A stretch of DNA of 64,000 bases. Origin: AC-37 sp036389835 (lineage in GTDB: Bacteria; Actinomycetota; Thermoleophilia; Solirubrobacterales; Thermoleophilaceae). Where the stretch lies: assembly GCA_036389835.1 (NCBI GenBank), contig DASVWC010000016.1, forward strand, positions 120,610 to 184,609. Reading direction: 5' to 3'. The stretch's first letter is position 1; every line of letters begins with the position of its first letter. Position numbers and translations under genes: made by a program. Positions 42,430-51,031 of this stretch are shown here, piece after piece. Under the pieces are notes generated by a model that ran no database searches, had not been told where the DNA came from, and saw only the letters and a list, made by a program, of their open reading frames with translations.

Positions 42430-42439
42430 CGGGGCCGCG

Positions 42440-42757
42440 ATGCCGCTCTACGACTACCGCTGCGAGAACGGGCACACCTTCGAGGTGATGCAGCGGATGA
42501 GCGACGATCCGATCACCGAGTGCGAGCAGTGCGGCGCACCGGTGCGGCGCGTCCTCCACGCGCCGGCGGTCCACTTCAAGGGGTCGGGCTTCTACACGAC
42601 CGACTACGGGCGCAAGAAGCGGGTCGGCGGCTCCGACGACTCGGGCTCCTCGTCCTCGTCCTCCGACTCGGGCAAGGGCGACTCCGGCAAGAGCGACTCG
42701 AAGTCGTCGCCGGACGCCGGCAAGAAGGCCGAGACCAAGTCCTCCGCGTCGGATTGA
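42440..42757 (+). CDS. FmdB-family zinc-ribbon protein
   Basis: 105 aa. The N-terminal ribbon starts with the family's MPLYDYRCENGHTFEVMQ and continues to CEQCGAPVRRV, a Cys-Gly and Cys-x2-Cys zinc knuckle; the FKGSGFYTTDY motif closes the domain near residue 58. The rest is a low-complexity Ser/Asp/Lys tail. The family is widespread; its function is only loosely defined (regulatory or chaperone-like). Confidence 0.9.
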   Translation: MPLYDYRCENGHTFEVMQRMSDDPITECEQCGAPVRRVLHAPAVHFKGSGFYTTDYGRKKRVGGSDDSGSSSSSSDSGKGDSGKSDSKSSPDAGKKAETKSSASD

Positions 42758-42760
42758 GCG

Positions 42761-43987
42761 TCAGTCACCCAGCAGCTCGCGCGCGGCGTCCGCGCGGCTC
42801 GATCGCTCGATCCGCAGGCTTCCGTCGCCGTTGATGCCGTCGGGCTTCAGCACGTTGGTCTCGCCGCTGCCGCCGGTGAGGAGGTCGGTGAACAGCGCGA
42901 GCAGGCCGGGGCCCTTCATGTCGGTGCGGAGCGCGCGCGGCGCCTCCCAGGCGATCCACGGGGCGCGGACGAACGTGCTCGGCCAGTTCTTCGGGTGCAC
43001 GAGCCGGTCGCGCATCCCCTTCAGCACCTGCTGCTGACGGGCCGCGCGCTGGCGGTCGTCCTCGTTCGGGGCGCACCGGTTCTTGCGCACGCGCGCGAAG
43101 CGCAGAGCCTCGCGCCCGGTCAGGTGGTGCTTGCCCTTGCTGAGCACGACCCGCTTGTCGCCGAAGCGGTCGGACTTGAGGCAGTTGTCGAGCGTGATGT
43201 CGATCCCGCCGAGCGAGTCGATCAGCTCCGGGAAGTTGGAGAAGTCGACCTCGATGACGTGGTTGATCTCGAGCCCGTTGCCCATGAACTCCTCGACCGT
43301 GCGGATCGTGAGCGCGGCGCCGCCGAACGCGTAGGCGGCGTTGATGCGGCCCGTCCCGTTGCCGGGGATGTTCGCGAAGGAGTCGCGCAGGATCGAGAGC
43401 TTGCGCACGCTCCCGACGCCCACGTGCAGGAGCATGATGCTGTCCGCCCGCGAGGGGGCCCCGCGGGCGCCGGGCTCCTTGGTCCCCTTCGGCCGCTGGT
43501 CGGATCCGAGCACGAGGACGGTGCTGCCGGTGACCAGGCTGCCGCCGCCCGAGAGCGCGTTCTCGGTCCGCTGCGAGACGCCCTCCTGTGTCTGGGCGCT
43601 GATCATGAACACGACGAACGAGAGCAGCAGCCAGGCGGTGGCGCCGATCAGCGCGTAGCGCAGGACCCGCCGCCAGGGGGGGCGCGCGGCGCCGGGGATC
43701 CCGGGCTCGCGCCGGCGGCGCCGGCGGAGGGGGCCGGGCGGGCCGGAGGATCCGGCTCGGCCGCCGCCGAGCCGGTCGCGCAGCGAGCGCCGCGAGCGGT
43801 AGACCTTGTAGGGCGGCGGCTGCGGCGGGCCGCCGGGCGGCGGTCCGCCGCCATGCGGCGGCACTCCACCTCCGCCATGCGGCGGCACTCCACCTCCGCC
43901 GGGCGGCGGCACTCCACCTCCGCCATGCGGCGGCGGCTGCGGCGGTCCCTGAGGCGGCAGGGGACCGCCGGGCGCGTCGGGGGGCAT
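42761..43987 (-). CDS. LytR-CpsA-Psr family cell-wall ligase
   Basis: About 408 aa. A long cytoplasmic Pro/Gly/His-rich head made of near-identical 8-residue repeats (GGGVPPHG type) precedes a basic stretch and one membrane helix (~112-132). The extracellular LCP domain follows (VLVLGSDQRP, SRADSIMLLHV, SILRDSFANIPG, LTGREALRFARVR). LCP enzymes attach polyprenyl-linked glycopolymers to peptidoglycan. The ATG at 43987 is used; an ATG at 44011 would add 8 residues and overlap the ROK gene. Divergent from the ROK kinase. Confidence 0.9.
   Translation of the reverse strand: MPPDAPGGPLPPQGPPQPPPHGGGGVPPPGGGGVPPHGGGGVPPHGGGPPPGGPPQPPPYKVYRSRRSLRDRLGGGRAGSSGPPGPLRRRRRREPGIPGAARPPWRRVLRYALIGATAWLLLSFVVFMISAQTQEGVSQRTENALSGGGSLVTGSTVLVLGSDQRPKGTKEPGARGAPSRADSIMLLHVGVGSVRKLSILRDSFANIPGNGTGRINAAYAFGGAALTIRTVEEFMGNGLEINHVIEVDFSNFPELIDSLGGIDITLDNCLKSDRFGDKRVVLSKGKHHLTGREALRFARVRKNRCAPNEDDRQRAARQQQVLKGMRDRLVHPKNWPSTFVRAPWIAWEAPRALRTDMKGPGLLALFTDLLTGGSGETNVLKPDGINGDGSLRIERSSRADAARELLGD
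43852..43923. repeat. three tandem 24-bp repeats in the LCP gene
   Basis: Unit CATGCGGCGG-CACTCCACCTCCGC at 43852, 43876 and (first bases changed) 43900, with a partial fourth copy. It encodes 8-residue Gly/Pro/His blocks in the cytoplasmic head, and copy number is likely to vary between strains. Confidence 0.85.
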
Positions 43988-43993
43988 CCCCCG

Positions 43994-43999
43994 TGTATA
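43994..43999 (-). promoter_or_regulatory. TANNNT -10 hexamer for the LCP gene
   Basis: TATACA on the minus strand, 6 bp before the ATG at 43987; this spacing supports that start. Confidence 0.35.
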
Positions 44000-44009
44000 C
44001 ACACCGGCC

Positions 44010-44966
44010 ATGTCGGCGGCTCGCGTGATCGGTATCGACGCAGGAGGCACCAAGCTCCTCGGCGGGGTCGTGGACGGCTCGCTCGCCGTGCGCGAGCGCG
44101 TTCACCGCTTCTGGCGCGGCCGCGACCGCGACGAGGTGCTCGACGTGTTCGTCCAGGCGGTCGAGGAAGCCCGTGCGGCGGCACCCGACGTGGCCGCGGT
44201 CGGCTTCGGCATCCCCTCGGTGGTGGATGCGGCCACCGGATCGTCGGAGTACAGCGTGCACCTGCCGCTCGCCGGCGTCTCGTTTCGGGAGGTCATGGCC
44301 GAGCGGCTCGGGCTGCCGGTTTGGGTCGACAACGACGCGAACCTGGCGCTGCTGGCCGAGGCCAGGGCGGGCGCGGCGCGGGGCGCCCGGCACGCGGTGA
44401 TGCTGACGCTGGGGACCGGGATCGGCGGCGGGCTGCTGCTCGACGGGCGGCTCTATCGCGGCGCGCGCGGGGGCGGGGCCGAGCTCGGACACGTGGTGGT
44501 CGACATCGACGGGCCGCCGTGCCAGGGCGGCTGCCCGAACCGCGGCTGCCTCGAGACGCTCGCCTCGGGCAGCGCCATCGGCCGCGAGGGAGCGGCGGCG
44601 GCCGCGCGGGCGCCGGAGTCGGCGCTGGGCCGGGCGTTGCTCGACGGGCGCGAGGTCACCGGCGGGCTCGTCACCGAGGTGGCGCACGACGGCGACGCGG
44701 TCGCGATCGAGGTCCTCGCGCTCGTCGGGCGGCGGCTCGGCGCGGGGCTCGCGTCGCTCGTGAACGCGTTCCAGCCCGAGGTGGTGGTGATCGGCGGAGG
44801 TGCCGTGGCCGCGGGGGAGCTGCTGCTCGGGCCGGCGCGCGAGGTGGTCATGGCGACCGCGCTGCCGCCGCTGCGCGAGGGGGTGCGCGTCGTCGCGGCG
44901 GAGCTCGCGGCCGAGGCGGGGCTGATCGGCGCGGGCATCCTCGCCCTCGAGCGGGGCGAGGTCTGA
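44010..44966 (+). CDS. ROK-family sugar kinase (glucokinase-like)
   Basis: 318 aa. The N-terminal ATP phosphate loop GIDAGGTKLLGG (8-19), the sugar-binding VDNDANLALLAE, the second phosphate loop LGTGIGGGLLL, and the ROK zinc signature GHVVVDIDG-PPCQGGCPNRGCLE with its cysteines are all present. ATP-dependent glucose phosphorylation is the most likely activity; other hexoses are possible. The stop overlaps the rsmI start (ATGA-like TGATG), forming a two-gene operon. Confidence 0.9.
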   Translation: MSAARVIGIDAGGTKLLGGVVDGSLAVRERVHRFWRGRDRDEVLDVFVQAVEEARAAAPDVAAVGFGIPSVVDAATGSSEYSVHLPLAGVSFREVMAERLGLPVWVDNDANLALLAEARAGAARGARHAVMLTLGTGIGGGLLLDGRLYRGARGGGAELGHVVVDIDGPPCQGGCPNRGCLETLASGSAIGREGAAAAARAPESALGRALLDGREVTGGLVTEVAHDGDAVAIEVLALVGRRLGAGLASLVNAFQPEVVVIGGGAVAAGELLLGPAREVVMATALPPLREGVRVVAAELAAEAGLIGAGILALERGEV

Positions 44967-45787
44967 TGGCGGGACGGCTGGTGGTCTGCCCGACGCCGAT
45001 CGGCAACCTCGAGGACGTGACGCTGCGTGTGCTCGCGGCGCTGCGGGAGGCGGACGTGGTGGCCTGCGAGGACACGCGCCGCACCGGCAAGCTGCTCGAG
45101 CGCTACGGGGTGAGCGCGCCGCTGATCTCCTACCACGAGCACAACGAGGAGTCGCGGGCGGCGCAGCTCGTCGAGCGGATGCGGGCGGGTGAGACCGTGG
45201 CGCTGGTCTCCGACGCGGGCATGCCGCTGATCTCCGACCCCGGCTACGTGCTCGTACGGGCGTGCGCGGCCGCGGGGCTCGCGGTCGAGGTGCTGCCGGG
45301 GCCGTCGGCGGCGCTGGCGGCGCTGGTGGCGTCGGCGCTGCCGGCGGACCGCTGGCGCTTCGTCGGCTTCCTGCCGCGCAAGGCGGGGCGGCTGCGCGAG
45401 GTGCTGGCCGAGCCGGGCGGGACGCTGGTGGCGTTCGAGTCGCCTCGGCGCCTCGCGGCGACGCTGGAGGCGCTCGCGGAGCTCGACCCCTCCCGGGAGG
45501 CCGCCGTGTGCCGCGAGCTGACGAAGGTCCACGAGGAGGTCGTGCGCGGGACGGCCGCGGAGCTCGCCGCGCGCTATCGCGGCGAGGAGCCGCGCGGCGA
45601 GGTGGTGCTGGTGGTGGCGGGCGCGCCCGAGGCGGCGCCGGGCGAGACGGCCGCTTCGTCGGTCGAGGCGCTCGCGGCGCTCGTGGAAGCGGGGGCCAAG
45701 CCGCGTCCGGCGGCGGGGGTGGTCGCGGGGCTGACGGGGGAGGGCGCGAACGCGCTCTACAAGGCCTTCCTCGCACGCCCGGACTGA
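44966..45787 (+). CDS. rsmI: 16S rRNA (cytidine-1402-2'-O)-methyltransferase
   Basis: 273 aa of the tetrapyrrole-methylase fold. VCPTPIGNLEDVTLR at the N terminus, CEDTRRTGKLLE, YHEHNE, VSDAGMPLISDPGY (SAM site) and LPGPSAALAAL are the family's landmarks. It methylates the decoding-centre residue C1402 of 16S rRNA. The ATG shares its A with the stop of the ROK kinase gene. Confidence 0.95.
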   Translation: MAGRLVVCPTPIGNLEDVTLRVLAALREADVVACEDTRRTGKLLERYGVSAPLISYHEHNEESRAAQLVERMRAGETVALVSDAGMPLISDPGYVLVRACAAAGLAVEVLPGPSAALAALVASALPADRWRFVGFLPRKAGRLREVLAEPGGTLVAFESPRRLAATLEALAELDPSREAAVCRELTKVHEEVVRGTAAELAARYRGEEPRGEVVLVVAGAPEAAPGETAASSVEALAALVEAGAKPRPAAGVVAGLTGEGANALYKAFLARPD

Positions 45788-45882
45788 ACGCCAGCGCAAC
45801 GTCTCGCGCTCCTTCGTTACGTCCGCGTCACACCTCGTCACGACTTCGCAACGCCCCCCTCGCCCCTCCTCGCCTCCGGGCG

Positions 45883-45888
45883 TACGGT
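45883..45888 (+). promoter_or_regulatory. TANNNT -10 hexamer for the frameshifted M23 gene
   Basis: TACGGT ends 7 bp before the ATG. Confidence 0.35.
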
Positions 45889-45895
45889 CGGCCCC

Positions 45896-46986
45896 ATGCC
45901 CCGCCTCGCCGCGCTTCTCACCGTCGCATTCGCGCTCCTCGTGCCCGGCGGGGCTGCCGCCGCCGAGCCCGGCTGGGTGTGGCCGGTGCGCGGTGAGGTG
46001 GTGTCCGCGTATCGCAACGGCGACGACCCGTACGCGGGCGGCCAGCACCGCGGCATCGACATCGCGGCGCCTGCCGGCACGCCGGTGGTCGCCGCCGCCT
46101 CCGGCACGGTCACGTTCGCGGGCGTGGCGGGCGACTCCGGGCTGACCGTCTCGGTGCGCGGCGCGGACTTCGACGTCTCGTACCTGCACCTGGACGGGGC
46201 CGCGGTAGGGCGCGGCCAGCGCGTCAGCGCAGGCGACCCGATCGGCACGGTGGGAACGAGCGGCCGCCGCACGCTCGCCGAGCCCCACCTCCACTTCGGC
46301 GTCCGGGTGGCCGGCGAGCGCCACGCGTACCGCGACCCGCTCGCCTACCTGCCGCCGCCGGCCCTCGCCGAGCCGCGCACACCCCGCCCGTGCCGATCAC
46401 GGCGCCGGAGCCAGCGCAGCCGCCGGCCCCCGCGCCGGCGCCGCCGGCGCTCGCGCCGCTGCCCAGCGCGCTGCCGGCCACCCTGCCCGCCTCCGGGCTC
46501 GTACCGCTGCCCGCCTCCGGGCTCGTACCGCTGCCCGCCTCCGAGCCCGCGCCGCTGCCCAGCGCGCTGCCGGCCACCCCGTCCGCCTCCGGGCTCGCGC
46601 CGCTGCCCGCCGAGCTGCCGGCCACGGCGCTCGCGCCCCCTCCTCCCGAGCTGGCCGCGGCGACGCCCGCGCGCCGCACGCGCGCCGCCACGGATCCGGC
46701 CGCCCACGGCCACCCGGCCGAGGGCGCCGGCGCCGGCGGCGCCCTCCGCGCCCCGGCCCCGCACGCGGCCGATGCTTCGCCCGCGCTCGCCCCGCGGCCG
46801 ACCGCGGGGCGCCCCGCCTTCGCCGCGCGCACCCGGTCGGGCGTCGACCTCGGCTGGCTGATGGCCTGCGGCGGACTGGTCGCCGCCGCGCTCCTGCTCG
46901 GGCGCCCTCGCGGCCCCGCCGGATCCCTGCGCCGCGCGAGCTCGCTCGTGACAGGTTCCACGCGACCTCTGCGCGACCGTGCCTGA
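45896..46986 (+). pseudogene. M23 peptidase gene with a one-base frameshift near 46382
   Basis: From ATG 45896 the frame encodes a signal peptide and a complete M23 domain (HRGID ligand pair in GGQHRGIDIAAP, PHLHFGV). After ALAEPRT the frame turns into improbable Arg/Cys/Pro-rich sequence. In the -1 frame the continuation reads as a Pro/Ala linker of 8-residue repeats (LPASGLVP type), then an anchor helix (LGWLMACGGLVAAALLLG) and a basic tail, ending at 46986. The break lies in a C run (46382-46385). It is either a real mutation that strips the anchor, or a sequencing/assembly error in the homopolymer. The peptidase domain itself is intact. Confidence 0.75.
46459..46602. repeat. 24-bp tandem repeats encoding the LP-rich linker
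   Basis: Six 24-bp units in the order A-B-B-B'-A-B''. A (codes LPSALPAT) is at 46459 and 46555. B (codes LPASGLVP) is at 46483 and 46507, with variants at 46531 and 46579. The periodicity is kept in the shifted frame, evidence that this is the frame under selection. Confidence 0.8.
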
Positions 46987-47021
46987 CCTTCGGACACGCC
47001 CGCGCCCCTCGCTGCCGCAAG

Positions 47022-47027
47022 TAGCAT
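47022..47027 (+). promoter_or_regulatory. TANNNT -10 hexamer for metG
   Basis: TAGCAT ends 6 bp before the GTG start of metG. Confidence 0.4.
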
Positions 47028-47033
47028 CGCCGC

Positions 47034-48551
47034 GTGCCCTACTACGTCACCACGCCGATCTACTACGTGAACGCGCAGCCGCACCTCGGGCACGCGTACA
47101 CGACGATCGCGGCCGATGTCCTCGCGCGGCACATGCGCCAGCGCGGGGAGGAGGTCTTCTTCCTCACGGGCACCGACGAGCACGGCGAGCCGGTCGCCCA
47201 GGCGGCCGAGCGGGAGGGGGTCTCGCCGAAGGAGCTGGCCGACCGCAACGCCGCGCGGTTCCAGGACCTCGTCGGGCGCGTGAACGCGTCGAACGACTTC
47301 TTTATCCGCACGTCCGACCCGCGTCACGTCGAGCGCGTCCAGGAGGTCCTCCAGCGCGTCTACGACCGCGGCCACGTCTACGAGGGGGTCTACGAGGGCT
47401 GGTACTGCCCGCGCTGCGCGGACTTCAAGACCGACGCCGAGCTGATCGAGGGCAACAAGTGCCCGATCCACCTGATCGAGCTCGAGCGCGAGCGCGAGGA
47501 CAACTACTTCTTCAAGCTCTCGGCGTTCCAGGAGCCGCTCGAGCGCCTCTACGCGGAGCGCCCCGAGTGGATCCTCCCGCGGGTCCGCTACAACGAGGCG
47601 CTGTCGTTCATCAAGGGCGGCCTCCAGGACGTCTCGCTCACTCGCGGCAAGCTCACCTGGGGCGTGCCCGTGCCGTGGGACGAAGGGCACGTCTTCTACG
47701 TCTGGTTCGACGCGCTCCTCAACTACTACACGGCGCTGTCGTTCGCGCGCGAGGGCGAGGACCTGACCGACACGTTCTGGCCGGCGAACGTCCACCTGAT
47801 CGGGAAGGACATCCTCAAGTTCCACGCGGTCTTCTGGCCGGCGCTGCTGATGGCCGCAGACATAGAGGTGCCGCAGCGCGAGTGCATCCACGGCTACCTG
47901 CTGATGGACGAGCACAAGATGTCGAAGTCGCTCGGGAACGTGATCGACCCGTTCCAGGTCGCGGAGGTCTACGGGGTCGACGCGCTCCGCTACTACCTGT
48001 TCGCGGCGGTCGGCTTCGGCCAGGACGGAAACATCTCCGCGGCCGACCTCGAGGCGCGCTACACCAGCGAGCTGGCGAACGAGTACGGCAACCTGGCGAG
48101 CCGGACCGTGGGCATGATCGGCCGCTTCCGCGACGGCGTCGTGCCCGAGGCGGAGGCGCCGGCGGCGCTGGCGAGCGAGTTCGAGGACCACGCCGACCGC
48201 GTCAGGGCGCACTTCGACCGGGTCGAGCTCTCGCAGGCGCTCGGCGCGATCTGGGAGCTCGTGCGGCGCATCAACCAGTACGTGCAGGAGACCGAGCCGT
48301 GGAAGCTCGCGAAGGACTCCCGGTCCGCCGCCGAGCTGGACTCGACGCTCTACGGGATCGCGGAGGGCCTCCGCGTCGCGTCGGTGCTGGTGCTGCCGTT
48401 CATGCCGGAGTCGGCGGAGCGCGTGCTGACCGCGCTCGGGCAGCCCGACACCTCGCTCGACCGCGCCCGCATCGGCACGGCGCCAGGCGGCGCGCGGATC
48501 GGGGACCTCCCGCAGCTCTTCCCGCGGATCGAGCAGCCGGCGGCCACGTGA
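47034..48551 (+). CDS. metG: methionyl-tRNA synthetase
   Basis: 505 aa. The class I HIGH motif is PHLGHAY (residues 16-22) and the KMSKS motif is intact (KMSKSLGN). A connecting-peptide zinc knuckle appears as YCPRC...NKCPIH (one knuckle; the last ligand may be His). There is no C-terminal Trbp111-like dimerisation domain, so it is the short form. First gene of metG-tatD-rsmA-ispE, a common actinobacterial order; its stop overlaps tatD (GTGA). Confidence 0.97.
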   Translation: MPYYVTTPIYYVNAQPHLGHAYTTIAADVLARHMRQRGEEVFFLTGTDEHGEPVAQAAEREGVSPKELADRNAARFQDLVGRVNASNDFFIRTSDPRHVERVQEVLQRVYDRGHVYEGVYEGWYCPRCADFKTDAELIEGNKCPIHLIELEREREDNYFFKLSAFQEPLERLYAERPEWILPRVRYNEALSFIKGGLQDVSLTRGKLTWGVPVPWDEGHVFYVWFDALLNYYTALSFAREGEDLTDTFWPANVHLIGKDILKFHAVFWPALLMAADIEVPQRECIHGYLLMDEHKMSKSLGNVIDPFQVAEVYGVDALRYYLFAAVGFGQDGNISAADLEARYTSELANEYGNLASRTVGMIGRFRDGVVPEAEAPAALASEFEDHADRVRAHFDRVELSQALGAIWELVRRINQYVQETEPWKLAKDSRSAAELDSTLYGIAEGLRVASVLVLPFMPESAERVLTALGQPDTSLDRARIGTAPGGARIGDLPQLFPRIEQPAAT

Positions 48552-49297
48552 TCGACAGCCACTGCCACCTCGACAGCTGCCGCCCGCCCGACTCCGAGCT
48601 CGTCGCGCGTGCGCGCGAGTCGGGAGTCACCCGGGTCGGAGCCGTAGGGATGAACACGGCCTCGATCGAGCGGGCGCTGGCCGCCGCGCACGCGCACGAC
48701 GAGGTGTTCGCGATCGTCGGCCACCACCCGAACGAGGCGGGCACGTTCGACGACACGGCGCTCGCCGCGATCGCCGGCGCCGCCGAGGACGAGCGCGCGG
48801 TCGCGATCGGCGAGACCGGGCTCGACTACTACCGGGACTACGCCCCGCGGGACGCGCAGCGCGCCGCGTTCGAGGCGCAGATCGACCTCGCGCGCGAGCG
48901 CGGCCTGCCGCTCGTGATCCACACGCGCGCCGCCGAGGACGACACCTTCGACATCCTCCGCGACCGCGCCGACGGCGTCACCGTCGTCATGCACTGCTTC
49001 TCGGCGCCGGGCCGGATCGACGACTGCGTCGAGCGCGGCTACGTCTGCTCGTTCGCGGGCAACGTCACCTATCCGAAGGCCGGCGACCTCCAGGCGGCGG
49101 CGCGCGACGTGCCCGGCGACCTGCTCATGGTCGAGACCGACTCGCCCTACCTCGCGCCGCAGGACGTGCGCGGCAAGCCGAATGAGCCCGCGAACGTGGT
49201 GCGTACGGCGGAGCACGTCGCGGAGCTGCGCGGCGTCTCGTACGCGGAGCTCGAGGCCGTGGTCGAGGCCACCGCCGCCCGCGTGTTCGGCTGGTGA
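48548..49297 (+). CDS. TatD-family deoxyribonuclease
   Basis: 249 aa. Metal ligands are visible in DSHCHLD (H-x-H, residues 3-9), IGETGLDYY (Glu), LVIHTR (His), MHCFSA (His) and VETDSPYLAP (Asp). 3'-5' DNase active on damaged or degraded DNA, also linked to tRNA quality control. GTG start overlapping metG, stop overlapping rsmA. Confidence 0.93.
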   Translation: MIDSHCHLDSCRPPDSELVARARESGVTRVGAVGMNTASIERALAAAHAHDEVFAIVGHHPNEAGTFDDTALAAIAGAAEDERAVAIGETGLDYYRDYAPRDAQRAAFEAQIDLARERGLPLVIHTRAAEDDTFDILRDRADGVTVVMHCFSAPGRIDDCVERGYVCSFAGNVTYPKAGDLQAAARDVPGDLLMVETDSPYLAPQDVRGKPNEPANVVRTAEHVAELRGVSYAELEAVVEATAARVFGW

Positions 49298-50130
49298 GCG
49301 AGCCGCGCCAGGCCAGCCTGCGCCGGCTGCGGGAGTTCGGGGTGCGGCCGAACCGCGAGCTCGGCCAGAACTTCCTCATCGACGACAACGTCCTCGGCGT
49401 GATCGGCCGCGCCGCGGAGCTCGACCCCGCCGACGTGGTGCTCGAGGTCGGCGGGGGCCTCGGCGTGCTGTCGGAGTACCTCGCGCCACGCGTCGGGCAC
49501 CTGCACGTGGTCGAGGTCGACGCGTCGCTCGAACCCGCCCTGCGCGACGCCCTCGACCCCCACGGCAACGTCACGCTCCACCTCGCCGACGCCGTCCGGC
49601 TCGACCTCGCGGCGCTGCGCCCGGAGCCCACGAAGATGGTCGCCAACCTCCCGTACGGCGTGGCCGCCACGGTAATCCTCCGCGCGGTGAGCGAGCTGCC
49701 GCTGCTCGGCCTCTGCGCGGCGATGGTGCAGCGCGAGGTCGCCGAGCGGCTGGCCTCGCCGCCGGGATCGAAGGCGTACGGGGCCACCTCGGTGCTCGCC
49801 CAGCTCGCGTGCGAGGTGCGCGTCGAGCGCAGGGTGCCCGGCTCGGTGTTCCACCCGGCCCCGCGCGTCGAGTCGGCGATCGTCGTGCTGCGACGCGTCC
49901 GCGAGCCCGCCCCGCAGCCCGTGATCGACCTCGTCCACGCCGCGTTCGCGCACCGTCGCAAGGCGCTCGCCGGGTCGCTCGCCCTCGCGCCCGGCGCGGA
50001 GCCGGGCGTGCGCGAGCGAGCGCGCGACGCGCTGGCGGCGATCGGCCATCCGGCCGACGCGCGCGCCGAGCGCCTCGCGCCCGCCGACTTCCTCGCGCTC
50101 GCCGAGCGGCTGGACCTCGCGCCGCGATGA
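49294..50130 (+). CDS. rsmA: 16S rRNA adenine-1518/1519 dimethyltransferase (KsgA)
   Basis: 278 aa. GQNFLID near the N terminus, the SAM motif VLEVGGGLGVLS and the catalytic NLPYGVA motif (family NLPY) mark RsmA. It dimethylates two adenines of helix 45 in late small-subunit assembly. GTG start overlaps tatD. Its stop lies inside the first copy of a 44-bp tandem duplication that also carries the ispE start. Confidence 0.95.
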   Translation: MSEPRQASLRRLREFGVRPNRELGQNFLIDDNVLGVIGRAAELDPADVVLEVGGGLGVLSEYLAPRVGHLHVVEVDASLEPALRDALDPHGNVTLHLADAVRLDLAALRPEPTKMVANLPYGVAATVILRAVSELPLLGLCAAMVQREVAERLASPPGSKAYGATSVLAQLACEVRVERRVPGSVFHPAPRVESAIVVLRRVREPAPQPVIDLVHAAFAHRRKALAGSLALAPGAEPGVRERARDALAAIGHPADARAERLAPADFLALAERLDLAPR

Positions 50131-50200
50131 TCGAGGGGACCGCGCCCCCCGGGCTGGACCTCGCGCCGCGATGATCGAGGAGACCGCGCCGGCCAAGCTC
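50113..50200. repeat. 44-bp tandem duplication across the rsmA/ispE junction
   Basis: The stretch GCTGGACCTCGCGCCGCGATG and the following ATCGAGG-GACCGCGCC occur twice with a period of 44 bp (ATG at 50127 and at 50171). Each copy has the ATGA that combines a start and a stop codon. The copies differ at a few positions, so the event is not brand new. Confidence 0.9.
50127..50174 (+). CDS. 15-codon bridging mini-ORF created by the duplication
   Basis: ATG at 50127 overlaps the rsmA stop (ATGA). The frame reads MIEGTAPPGLDLAPR and ends in a TGA at 50172-50174 that overlaps the ispE ATG (ATGA). Its first residues copy the IspE N terminus and its last ones the RsmA C terminus. Likely role: to carry ribosomes from rsmA to ispE, keeping translational coupling; the peptide itself is probably without function. 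Confidence 0.55.
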   Translation: MIEGTAPPGLDLAPR

Positions 50201-50998
50201 AACCTGGTGCTCCAGGTCGGGTCCCGCCGCCCCGACGGCCTGCACGACCTCGCGTCGCTGTTCGCATCGCTCGAGCTCGCCGACTCGATCGCCGTCGAGC
50301 CGGCGCCGGCGCCGCCCGACGAGGTGATCGCGCCCGGCGTCGGGGGGCCGAACCTCGCCGAGGACGCGATCGCCGCGATCCGGAGCGAGCTCGGCGGCGA
50401 CCTGCCGCCGCTCCGGGTCGCGATCGAGAAGCGGATCCCGGTCGCGGCCGGCCTCGGCGGCGGCAGCGCCGACGCCGCCGCGGTCCTGCGCGCCGCCAAC
50501 CTCATCGCCGGGGCTCCGCTCGACCCGCCCGCGCTGCGGCGGATCGGGGCGACGATCGGCGCCGACGTCCCGAGCCAGGTCGAGCCGCGTCACGCCCTCG
50601 TCACCGGCGCGGGCGAGAACGTCGAGCCGGTCGGGCTGCCCGCGCTCGCGATCGTGCTGGTCCCGGCCGCGGCCGGCCTCTCGACCGCGGCGGTGTACGC
50701 CGAGGCCGACCGGATCGGATCCACGCGCGCGCATGCCGACCCCGACGCCGTCCGCGCGCTGGCGGCACTGCCCGCCCGGGAGCTCGCGGCCGCCCTCGAG
50801 AACGACCTCGAGCCCGCCGCGCTCGCCCTGCGCCCCGAGCTCGAGGAGACGCTCGCCGCCGTGCGCGACAGCGGCGCGCTGGCGGCTCGCGTCACGGGCT
50901 CGGGCCCCACGGTGTTCGGCGCCTACCCCGACCGCGCGTCCGCGGTCGCGGCCGCCGAGCGGCTGGAGGGGGCGATCCTCACCCGGCTGCGGGACTGA
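50171..50998 (+). CDS. ispE: 4-diphosphocytidyl-2-C-methyl-D-erythritol kinase
   Basis: 275-aa GHMP kinase of the MEP isoprenoid pathway. PAKLNLVLQVG is at the N terminus, the ATP loop is PVAAGLGGGSADAAA, and the late VTGSGPTVFGAY motif is intact. Fourth gene of the metG operon, now separated from rsmA by the duplicated 44 bp. ATG at 50171 is the family-consistent start. Confidence 0.95.
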   Translation: MIEETAPAKLNLVLQVGSRRPDGLHDLASLFASLELADSIAVEPAPAPPDEVIAPGVGGPNLAEDAIAAIRSELGGDLPPLRVAIEKRIPVAAGLGGGSADAAAVLRAANLIAGAPLDPPALRRIGATIGADVPSQVEPRHALVTGAGENVEPVGLPALAIVLVPAAAGLSTAAVYAEADRIGSTRAHADPDAVRALAALPARELAAALENDLEPAALALRPELEETLAAVRDSGALAARVTGSGPTVFGAYPDRASAVAAAERLEGAILTRLRD

Positions 50999-51031
50999 AC
51001 CACGTCGTACGGATGCGCCACAATCGGGTCG

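Noticed and set aside
45896..46480. Programmed -1 frameshifting in the M23 gene
   Set aside because: There is a C run but no convincing slippery heptamer followed by a pseudoknot; mutation or sequencing error is more likely.
43852..46602. Tandem repeats considered as a CRISPR array
   Set aside because: The units abut without spacers, keep a coding frame and lie inside LCP and M23 genes; no cas gene is near.
46390..46986. The LP-rich open frame considered as an independent gene
   Set aside because: It starts inside the M23 gene without any start signal and continues that protein's logical order (linker, anchor); a frameshift is simpler.
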